From Epilinea sp044228875 (GTDB taxonomy: Bacteria > Chloroflexota > Anaerolineae > Epilineales > Epilineaceae): a DNA stretch of 33,153 bases. The stretch covers positions 1-33,153 of the forward strand of contig JBGAUA010000019.1 of the NCBI GenBank assembly GCA_044228875.1. Reading direction: 5' to 3'. The notes under the pieces were generated by a model. That model saw only the letters and a list, made by a program, of their open reading frames with translations. It had not been told where the DNA came from and did no database searches. This document shows positions 26,552 to 32,740 of the stretch, piece after piece. The first letter of the stretch is position 1, and each line of letters starts with the position of its first letter. A program made the position numbers and the translations under genes.

Positions 26552-28414
26552 TCAACCCAGCGCCTGGGCCACCGCCCGCCAGTAGTCGCTGTGCGTTACC
26601 CGGTTGACCGCCGCGTCCACCGCCAGCTCGATCACCCGGATGCCCGCCCCGCCGCGCGCCGCGGCCCAGGCCGCGGCGAAGCCGGCGCGGTCCGTCGCCA
26701 GACGATGCGGGATGCCATACAGCGCGCAGCCGGTCGCCAGGTCGGCGCCCGGGTCGGTGCGGAAGTAGCGGTCGAACACCGCCGGGTCGGCGTCGGCCAC
26801 CGGCAGGGAGGCGAAGATGCCCCCGCCGCGATCGTTCAGGACCACCACGATGAGGTCAGGCTCCGCCGAGCGGTCCAGGCCCATGATCCCCAGGCCGTTG
26901 ATGTCATGCAGAAAGGCCAGGTCGCCGGTGACCAGCACCGTCGGGCCCAGCACCGTAAGGCCGGCCCCGGAGCGGCTCCGCGCCAGGGCGGCGCCGATGG
27001 CCGTGCTGAGCGTGCCGTCGATGCCCGCCGCCCCGCGGTTGGCCATCACCGCCAGCGCCTTGGCCGACTGCCCGCCGAAGCTGTCGAGATCCCGCACCGC
27101 CATGCTGTTGGCCGCGACGACCAGGCTGCCTTCCGGCAGCAGGGTCGGGAGCAGGGCGTGCAGCCAGGGCGTCGACCGCTCCCCGGAGGCCGACACCGCC
27201 GCCGCCCGCAGCCGACCGACCCTGTCGCGGGCCGACAGCCAGGCGCCGCGCCAGGCCTCGCCGTCGGCGCACGGTTCCGGCGCACCGGAAGCCTCCATCG
27301 CCTCGGCCAGGGCCACCGCCGCCTCCGTCGCCCCCGCCGGCAGCCAGTCCGCGGCCAGGCGGGCGGGGTCATCGCCCTGCTCCAGGGGATCGACGACCAC
27401 ATGCCGCGCCCCCGGATGCGCCTCCAGGTACTGCGTCACCGGACGCCAGGTCAGGCTGCCGCCGAAACGCAGCACCAGCTGCGGCGGATGGGCGGCCACC
27501 CAGCCCGGCAGCCGCAGGAAGGCGTCGTAGCCGTCGATGACCAGGCCGCGGTCATGCGGACCGAAGCGCAGGCCCCCCGCCGGTTCGGCCACAATCGGAT
27601 AGCCGCAGGCCGCGGCCAGCCGCGCCAGGGCGTCGGCGTAGGCGCGGGCGTCCACGCCCAGGATGGCCGGGTCGACGAGGCCGGCCAGGATCAGGCCGCG
27701 AGGCGCAGCGCGCAGGGCCTTGGCCAGGTCCGCCAGGCGCGCGGCATCCACCGGGGGAGCGGCCCGACCGGACCGCAGCTTCGCCGAGGGCAGCGGTTCG
27801 CCGACCACCACCTGGCCCGCGGCGCTCGCCGCCGAGGGGCCGCGGACCGCCACGTCAGGGCCGAGCGGCGCCAGCGGCTCGCGAAAGGGCAGGTTGAGAT
27901 GCACCGGACCCGGCACAGCGCCGACGCTGCGCCGCGCGGCGCGGCGACCGATGTCCTGGGCGTAGCGTGCGGCGGCTTCCGGCTCCAGCTCGTCCGGCAG
28001 GGCGAGCTCGTGGAAGTCGCGGGCGAAGGCTCCGAAGAGCTTCTGCTGGTCGATGGTCTGCCAGGCGCCCGCGCCCCGCAGTTCCGGCGGCCGGTCCGCC
28101 GTCAGGATGACCAGCGGCACGCGGCTGTGCCAGGCTTCGATCACCGCCCCGTAGGCGTTGGCGCCCGCCGTGCCCGAGCTGCAGGCCATGGCCGCCGGCC
28201 GGCCGCTGGCGCGGGCGAAGCCCAGGGCGCAGAAGGCGGCCGAGCGCTCGTCCAGGTGCACGCTCTGCGAGAGGCCGGGTCGCGCGGCGGCGGCCAGGGC
28301 CAGGGGGGTCGAGCGGGAGCCGGGGGAGAGGGCCAGATGGGCCAGACCCTCCTCGATCAGCCCGTCCAGGAGGGCCGCGGCAGCCCGCAGGTTCAGGCGG
28401 CCGCGGTCCTTCAT
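26552..28414 (-). CDS. menD: SEPHCHC synthase, menaquinone biosynthesis
   Basis: Thiamine-diphosphate enzyme that joins 2-oxoglutarate (as succinic semialdehyde) to isochorismate, the committed step of menaquinone synthesis. The 620-residue protein has LSPGSRSTPLALA at 29-41 and the catalytic-type Glu56 (HLDERSAAF). GTAGANAYGAVIEAWHSRVPL and ILTADRPPELRGAGAWQTIDQ are MenD blocks. NRGAAGIDGTLSTAIG leads into the ThDP motif GDLAFLHDINGL, ending LIVVVLNDRGGGIF. ATG 28414 overlaps the yhbY stop (ATGA). No other men gene is visible, so the pathway is scattered. It implies a menaquinone-based respiratory chain. Confidence 0.96.
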   Translation of the reverse strand: MKDRGRLNLRAAAALLDGLIEEGLAHLALSPGSRSTPLALAAAARPGLSQSVHLDERSAAFCALGFARASGRPAAMACSSGTAGANAYGAVIEAWHSRVPLVILTADRPPELRGAGAWQTIDQQKLFGAFARDFHELALPDELEPEAAARYAQDIGRRAARRSVGAVPGPVHLNLPFREPLAPLGPDVAVRGPSAASAAGQVVVGEPLPSAKLRSGRAAPPVDAARLADLAKALRAAPRGLILAGLVDPAILGVDARAYADALARLAAACGYPIVAEPAGGLRFGPHDRGLVIDGYDAFLRLPGWVAAHPPQLVLRFGGSLTWRPVTQYLEAHPGARHVVVDPLEQGDDPARLAADWLPAGATEAAVALAEAMEASGAPEPCADGEAWRGAWLSARDRVGRLRAAAVSASGERSTPWLHALLPTLLPEGSLVVAANSMAVRDLDSFGGQSAKALAVMANRGAAGIDGTLSTAIGAALARSRSGAGLTVLGPTVLVTGDLAFLHDINGLGIMGLDRSAEPDLIVVVLNDRGGGIFASLPVADADPAVFDRYFRTDPGADLATGCALYGIPHRLATDRAGFAAAWAAARGGAGIRVIELAVDAAVNRVTHSDYWRAVAQALG

Positions 28415-28734
28415 CCGGCGTCGCTCGCCGGTCGCGGCAGGCGCAGCTTCCGCTCCTTGGGGTCCGGATGCGGGCGGTAGAGGATGGCCACGTGGCCGAT
28501 CTGCCCCGCCAGGTGGCTGCCCGTGGCCTCGGCCATGGCCTGGCTCAGCGCCTTGCGCTCGTCCTTGAAGTCCGCGAAGCGGACCTTGATCAGCTCATGG
28601 GCCGTAAGGGCCTGGTCGAGCGCCGCCATCACCGACTCCGACAGGCCTTGCTTGCCGATGACCACCACCGGCTGGAGGTGGTGCGCCTGGGAGCGGAGGT
28701 AGCGGCGCTCGGCGCCGCGCAGGGGCGTGGTCAC
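28411..28734 (-). CDS. yhbY: CRS1/YhbY-domain RNA-binding protein
   Basis: The 107-residue protein of the YhbY family associates with pre-50S ribosomal particles. It starts at GTG 28734 with AGGAG 8 nt upstream. The N-terminus LRGAERRYLRSQAHHLQPVVVIGKQGLSESV carries the GxxG-type RNA-binding loop (GKQG). ALDQALTAHELIKVRFADF follows, then HVAILYRPHPDPKERKLRLP, all family signatures. A short Lys/Arg-rich tail ends the protein. It is the first gene of a two-gene operon with menD, an unusual pairing of ribosome biogenesis with quinone synthesis. Confidence 0.95.
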   Translation of the reverse strand: MTTPLRGAERRYLRSQAHHLQPVVVIGKQGLSESVMAALDQALTAHELIKVRFADFKDERKALSQAMAEATGSHLAGQIGHVAILYRPHPDPKERKLRLPRPASDAG

Positions 28735-28784
28735 GGTGAGGACTCCTGGGGGGCGCGGCCTGGCTCGGCGGCGCTCGAGCGGGT

Positions 28785-28810
28785 ATTGTAGCGCGTGGCG
28801 CGCCTACAAT
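28785..28810. promoter_or_regulatory. Symmetrical bidirectional promoter, yhbY (-) and GHMP kinase (+)
   Basis: ATTGTAGCGCG (28785-28795) and CGCGCCTACAAT (28799-28810) form an imperfect inverted repeat with one extra base. Read outward, each arm supplies a TACAAT -10 box: minus strand 28790-28785 for yhbY (leader about 44 nt) and plus strand 28805-28810 for the kinase (8 nt before the ATG). Confidence 0.6.
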
Positions 28811-28818
28811 TCCCGGCC

Positions 28819-29916
28819 ATGCCCTCACCCGACGCCCCGGCGCCCGCCCTCCGCGCCAGCGCCCCCGGCCGCATCTGCCTCTTCGGCGACCATGCCGACT
28901 ACATGGGGCTGGGCGTGATCGCCGCGGCCATCGACCTGGGGGTCGGCGTCGAGGCCTGGCCGACGGCCGGCGTCTCCTGGCTGGTGGAGCTGCCCGACAT
29001 GGGCCGGAGCGAGACCTTCGACCCGCACCGTCCTCTGCCCTACACCCGGCCGCGGGACTACCTGCGGGCCGTCGCCCGGGTACTCGGCCGCGCCGGCTAC
29101 CGCTGGCCCCAGGCCTACCGCTGCCGCATCCAGGGCGACCTGCCCATCAGCGCCGGCGTTTCCAGCTCGTCGGCCCTGGTCATCGCCTGGACGCGGCTGA
29201 TGGTCGCGGCCGGCGAAGGGCCCGACGACAGCGGTCCCTCGGCCCTGGACATCGCCCGCTGGGGCTACGAGGCCGAGGTGATGGAGTTCGGCGAGCCCGG
29301 CGGCATGATGGACCAGTTCACGTCCAGCCTCGGCGGTCTGGTCTACATCGACTGCGCGCCGCCGATGCGCCCCGAGCGGCTGGCGGACCGGCTGGAGGGC
29401 TTCGTCCTGGGCGATTCCCTGGCGCCCAAGGACACCATGGGCGTGCTCACCCGCGCCCGGGGCGCCGCTGAGGCCGGCGTGAGCAGCCTGCGGTCGCTTC
29501 GACCGGGCTTCCAGCTGCGCGGCGCCGATCCGGACGACCTGGCCGATGCCCTGGCCCAGCTGCCGGCGGCCGAGGGCGCGGCGGTGCTGGCCCAGCTGCA
29601 GAACTGGCGGATCACCCGCGAGGCCCGCGCCGGCCTGGCCGACGGAACCCTGGCGCCCGAGCGCCTGGGCGCGCTGCTGACCGCGCATCACCGCTGGCTG
29701 CGCGACGGGCTGCGCATCTCCACCCCCAAGCTGGAGCGTCTGGTCGACGCCGCCCTGGCCGCCGGCGCCTTGGGCGCCAAGGTCACCGGTTCCGGCGGCG
29801 GGGGCTGCATGATCGCCTACGCCCCCGGCCGCGAGACGGTGGTGGCCGCGGCCATCGACGCCGCCGGCGGCCGCGGCCGCGTGGTCCGCGTTCAGCCGCC
29901 CAGAAGCAGCGCCTGA
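28819..29916 (+). CDS. GHMP-family sugar kinase, galactokinase-like
   Basis: The 365-residue kinase has the three GHMP motifs: APGRICLFGDHADYMG (15-30), LPISAGVSSSSAL (108-120, ATP loop) and KVTGSGGGGCMIAY near the C-terminus. The galactokinase-type catalytic Asp is Asp165 in GGMMDQFTS. In true galactokinases motif 1 reads GEHTDYNGG; here it is GDHADYMGL, so the sugar contact differs. Galactose, arabinose or a uronic acid are all possible. ATG 28819 is 8 nt after TACAAT with no ribosome site, consistent with a leaderless mRNA. Its 3' end overlaps the ZIP gene by 25 nt on the opposite strand. Confidence 0.85.
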   Translation: MPSPDAPAPALRASAPGRICLFGDHADYMGLGVIAAAIDLGVGVEAWPTAGVSWLVELPDMGRSETFDPHRPLPYTRPRDYLRAVARVLGRAGYRWPQAYRCRIQGDLPISAGVSSSSALVIAWTRLMVAAGEGPDDSGPSALDIARWGYEAEVMEFGEPGGMMDQFTSSLGGLVYIDCAPPMRPERLADRLEGFVLGDSLAPKDTMGVLTRARGAAEAGVSSLRSLRPGFQLRGADPDDLADALAQLPAAEGAAVLAQLQNWRITREARAGLADGTLAPERLGALLTAHHRWLRDGLRISTPKLERLVDAALAAGALGAKVTGSGGGGCMIAYAPGRETVVAAAIDAAGGRGRVVRVQPPRSSA

Positions 29917-30662
29917 AAGGCCAGCATCGCCGCCAGGGACAGGCCCGCCACCATGGCCAGCTCCCCGGCGTCGCCATCGGCCAGGGCCTCGGGCAGCAGC
30001 TCCGCCCAGACCATCCACAACATGGCGCCCGCCGCGAAGCCCAGGCCCAGCGGCAGCACGGGGCGGACCGCTTCCACGAACCAGAAGGCGGGCAGGGCCA
30101 GGAGCGGCTGCGGCAGGCTGCTGAAGATGCTCCACAGCGCCGCCACCCACACCGAGACGCCCTGCGGCACCAGCACCAGGCTGATGGCCAGCCCTTCGGG
30201 GATGTTGTGCAGGGCGATGGAGGTGCTGATGAAGCCGCCGAAGGCCGACCCGCCGCCGTAGGCCACCCCCACGCCGATGCCTTCCGCCGCCGAATGGAGG
30301 GTCATGACGCCCACGATGAGGACCATGCGCCGCAGGTCGCCCACCCGGCCCTCGAGCAGGGCGCCCGGCCGGGCCAGGCGATCCAGGTTGCGGCCCGCCA
30401 GCCAACGCCGGGCCAGGGCGATGCCCAGGGTGCCCAGCAGCAGGCCGGCGACCGTGCCCATCCGCCCCTGCAGCTGCCCTTCGGCGATCAAGCTGACGCT
30501 GGCGGCCGTCATCAGGCCGACGGCAATGGCGTTGCCCCTGCCGCGGGCCTGGGGGCCCGGCGCGCGCCGCCACAAGAGCGGCAGGGCCCCCAAGCCGGTG
30601 AAGGCGGCGGTGGCCAGGGCCGCCCAGAACACCGTCCAGGACGAAGGGGGGAGTGTGGGCAT
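29892..30662 (-). CDS. ZIP-family divalent metal transporter (GufA-like)
   Basis: The 256-residue membrane protein has about eight helices. The metal-site helices are TLHSAAEGIGVGVAYGG (His123, Glu127) and STSIALHNIPEGLAISLVLV (His152, Asn153, Glu156), the signature of ZIP zinc/iron importers. A variable loop (about 88-110) sits between helices 3 and 4 and lacks the His-rich run of eukaryotic ZIPs. Start ATG 30662 follows CACAAT by 8 nt and no ribosome site is visible. An upstream ATG at 30680 lies before that -10 and is unlikely. The reading frame's stop lies inside the kinase gene's last codons. Confidence 0.92.
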   Translation of the reverse strand: MPTLPPSSWTVFWAALATAAFTGLGALPLLWRRAPGPQARGRGNAIAVGLMTAASVSLIAEGQLQGRMGTVAGLLLGTLGIALARRWLAGRNLDRLARPGALLEGRVGDLRRMVLIVGVMTLHSAAEGIGVGVAYGGGSAFGGFISTSIALHNIPEGLAISLVLVPQGVSVWVAALWSIFSSLPQPLLALPAFWFVEAVRPVLPLGLGFAAGAMLWMVWAELLPEALADGDAGELAMVAGLSLAAMLAFQALLLGG

Positions 30663-30670
30663 GTTCGGAC

Positions 30671-30676
30671 ATTGTG
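30671..30676 (-). promoter_or_regulatory. -10 box (CACAAT) for the ZIP gene
   Basis: On the minus strand CACAAT (30676-30671) is followed by 8 nt and then the ATG at 30662. This matches the spacing seen at the GHMP kinase gene and suggests another leaderless start. Confidence 0.4.
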
Positions 30677-30794
30677 CCATCGAGGACCGGGGCGGGCGAA
30701 CTGGGGGGCAGGGCCATGGCGCGTGACCCACACCCCATCATCGGCTACGACGCGATCTCCCGGGATGCTGTCGCCAACGTCCTGGCGAGGGGTC

Positions 30795-30800
30795 TATACT
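30795..30800 (+). promoter_or_regulatory. -10 box (TATACT) for the selenoprotein gene
   Basis: TATACT in the 214-bp divergent gap, 77 nt before the ATG. No clear -35 at normal spacing (CTGTCG lies 21 bp upstream). The leader would contain GAGGAG (30866-30871). Confidence 0.45.
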
Positions 30801-30876
30801 GTGCCTTCCTGGGCTTGCGGCCCGCCTGGGTCCGGGGTCCACGGGCGCAGCACCGCCTTTCTGTTGAGGAGCCACC

Positions 30877-31527
30877 ATGAGCAAGCCCGTCCCACATCGC
30901 CGCCTTCCCCTCCTGGCCTTGGCCTGCGGCCTGGCCCTGGTCCTTCCGGCCGGCGCGCCGGCATGCGGTCCGCGGCTGCCGGTCGCGCAGGCCCAGGCGA
31001 CGACGGAGCTCCCGGTGGAGGCCTTGACCGACCTGGAGCAGCTCCGCACGCGCTTCAACAACGACGTGGGCAAGGTGCGCCTGCTCCTGCTGCTCTCACC
31101 CACCTGACCCGTCTGCGTCAGCGGCACCCGTTGGGTGAGCTTCGACCTCCTGGCCGGCCTGCCGTCGGCGGACATCCGCATCTATGCCGTGTGGATGCCC
31201 ATCCTCAGCCATGACGCCCGCGACCAGGTGGACCCCAGCCTGGTTCCCGACCCGCGGGCCACGCGCTATTGGGACGAGCGCTCCCTCAGCGGGACCTTCT
31301 TCAAGGGCCGACCCGAGTTCGCGGCCCATTGGGACGCCGTCGTCTGGGACGCCTATGGCCTCTACGACCGCCACGCCCGCTGGGATCGCCTGGAGGAGGG
31401 CCCGACCGCGGCCGTGAGCAGCGGCTGGACCATCATCGCCGAAGGGGAGAAGCTGCGCTTCAGCCTGCTGCAGCTGCTGGCCCATCCTTGGAAGCGGGTC
31501 TTTCTGCCGCTGAGCACGGCCCGGTGA
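30877..31527 (+). CDS. Probable secreted thioredoxin-fold selenoprotein (UGA at codon 77 read as Sec)
   Basis: ATG 30877 has GAGGAG 5 nt upstream. Codon 77 (31105-31107) is TGA. The frame continues without a break to a real TGA at 31525, giving 216 residues. Residues 1 to about 40 form a signal peptide (LPLLALACGLALVLPAG, cleavage near AQA). The core strand VRLLLLLSPT leads into Sec77-Pro-Val-Cys80, a UxxC redox motif. After it come RIYAVWMPILSHDAR, RATRYWDE and DAYGLYDR, which I recall from Cys-containing thioredoxin-like homologues reading 'LSPTCPxC'. A SECIS-like hairpin follows the TGA. The likely role is extracytoplasmic thiol-disulfide or peroxide chemistry. The alternative, a nonsense mutation, would have to hit exactly this cysteine. 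No sel genes are in the window. Confidence 0.82.
31117..31146 (+). promoter_or_regulatory. Candidate bacterial SECIS element
   Basis: Stem-loop inside the coding frame: GTC (31117-31119), AGC (31120-31122), CACCC (31125-31129), loop GTT (31130-31132), GGGTG (31133-31137), GCT (31139-31141), GAC (31144-31146). The apical loop starts with G and lies 22 nt after the TGA, within the 16-37 nt range known for bacterial SECIS. CTCACCCA before the TGA can also pair with TGGGTGAG after it, as a competing longer stem. Confidence 0.7.
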
Positions 31528-31546
31528 TCGAAGCGGTGATCGAAGC
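31523..31546 (+). repeat. 12-bp tandem repeat, two exact copies plus a degenerate third
   Basis: GGTGATCGAAGC occurs twice in tandem and is followed by GGTGGTCAGAGC. The first copy contains the stop codon of the selenoprotein gene. It is probably slippage. No function is evident. Confidence 0.7.
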
Positions 31547-31647
31547 GGTGGTCAGAGCCGGCGCGGTGATGCGGGGCGGTGCCGGGACCGCCGACAGGCC
31601 GATGCGGGAGCCGGAAGCCGCAGTCCGGCAGGCCGGCGGGCCTGTGG

Positions 31648-31653
31648 TACAAT
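31648..31653 (+). promoter_or_regulatory. -10 box (TACAAT) for the PRPP synthetase gene
   Basis: TACAAT in the 187-bp gap, 61 nt before the GTG start. No clear -35 is present. Transcription would begin near 31660. Confidence 0.5.
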
Positions 31654-31714
31654 CGCGCCCATTGGTTCGCAGGCGCGCCGCGGCGCCTGGACACTCCGGA
31701 GGAAGAAGGACACC

Positions 31715-32716
31715 GTGAGCGACCCGGCCCACCACCCGCGCCCGCTGGTCACCGGACCAGGACCCTTCCCCATGTATGGGCGCCTGGTGCTCTGCTCCGG
31801 CACGGCCAACCGCCCCCTGGCCGACGAGATCGCCGCCCACCTGGGCACCGAGCTGCTGCCCTGCGACGTCACCCAGTTCGCCAACAGCAACACCTTCGTG
31901 CGCTTGGGGAGTTCGGTGCGCGGCTCCGACGTCTTCTGGATCCAGCCGACCTCCGCGCCCACCAACGACAACCTGATGGAGCTGCTGATCGCCCTGGATA
32001 CCCTGCGCCGGGACTCCGCCGGGCGCATCACCGCCGTGATCCCCTATTACGGCTACGGGCGCTCCGACAAGAAGGACGAGCCGCGGGTGCCCATCACAGC
32101 GCGGCTGGTGGCGGACATGCTATCGGTGGCCGGCGCTGACCGGGTGCTGATGATGGATCTCCACGCCGGGCAGATCCAGGGCTTCTTCAGCATCCCCGTG
32201 GATGACATCACCGCCTCGCACCTGCTGGCGAGCTACGTCCGCGACAAGGGCATCGCCGACGGCGTGGTCGTGTCGCCGGATCTGGGCAGTGCCAAGAAGG
32301 CCCGCAACTTCGCCATCGAGGTGGACTGGCCGCTGGCGCTCATCGAGAAGCGGCGCAGCGCCGACGGCGGCTCCACGCGGGTGATGAACCTGATCGGCGA
32401 GGTGGAAGGCCGCGACGTGGTCATCGTCGACGACGAGATCGACACCGCCGGCACCATCGTCAACGCCGCGGAGTTCGTCCTGTCCCGCGGCGCCCGCCGG
32501 GTCTACGCCATGGCGACCCACGGCATCCTGTCCCCGCCGGCCATCGAGCGGCTGCGCGACGCGCCCTTCGAGGAGATCATGGTCACCAACACCGTCCTCA
32601 TTCCCCCGGACAAGCAGCTGCCCAACATGCGCGTCCTCAGCGTCGGGCCCCTCCTGGGCGAAGTGATCTACCGCATCCATGTAGGCCAGTCCGTCGGCGA
32701 GATGTTCGACGAGTAA
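31715..32716 (+). CDS. prs: Ribose-phosphate pyrophosphokinase (PRPP synthetase)
   Basis: Makes phosphoribosyl pyrophosphate from ribose 5-phosphate and ATP, for nucleotide, His and Trp synthesis. The 333-residue protein has PTNDNLMELLIALDTLRR, the flexible-loop region YYGYGRSDKKDEPR, the catalytic DLHAGQIQGFF (Asp148 to His150), and the PRPP-binding loop VIVDDEIDTAGT (236-247). A second-half KKARNFA block and the C-terminal VLSVGPLLGEVIYRIH complete it. The N-terminus carries about 19 extra residues before MYGRLVLCSG. GTG 31715 has AAGGA close upstream (spacing 4) and GGAGG further up. ATG 31772 is the alternative and would match the usual family length better. Confidence 0.95.
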   Translation: MSDPAHHPRPLVTGPGPFPMYGRLVLCSGTANRPLADEIAAHLGTELLPCDVTQFANSNTFVRLGSSVRGSDVFWIQPTSAPTNDNLMELLIALDTLRRDSAGRITAVIPYYGYGRSDKKDEPRVPITARLVADMLSVAGADRVLMMDLHAGQIQGFFSIPVDDITASHLLASYVRDKGIADGVVVSPDLGSAKKARNFAIEVDWPLALIEKRRSADGGSTRVMNLIGEVEGRDVVIVDDEIDTAGTIVNAAEFVLSRGARRVYAMATHGILSPPAIERLRDAPFEEIMVTNTVLIPPDKQLPNMRVLSVGPLLGEVIYRIHVGQSVGEMFDE

Positions 32717-32719
32717 GGA

Positions 32720-32740
32720 GGGTCCGCCGCGGCGGATCCC
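32720..32740 (+). promoter_or_regulatory. Hairpin between ribosome site and start of the last gene
   Basis: TCCGCCG (32723-32729) and CGGCGGA (32730-32736) form a perfect 14-bp palindrome. It lies between AAGGAGGG (32715-32722) and the GTG at 32741. The linear spacing of 18 nt is too long unless this segment folds and brings the two together. Confidence 0.4.

Noticed and set aside
30877..31527. Reading the TGA at 31105 as a true stop or a pseudogene mutation
   Set aside because: The stop replaces precisely the first Cys of a UxxC motif, the downstream frame is intact and conserved-looking, and a SECIS-like hairpin follows. Kept only as the formal alternative.
31661..31714. In-frame N-terminal extension of PRPP synthetase from an ATT just after TACAAT
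   Set aside because: ATT starts are very rare and the extension is Arg-rich and not family-like. GTG 31715 and ATG 31772 are better starts.
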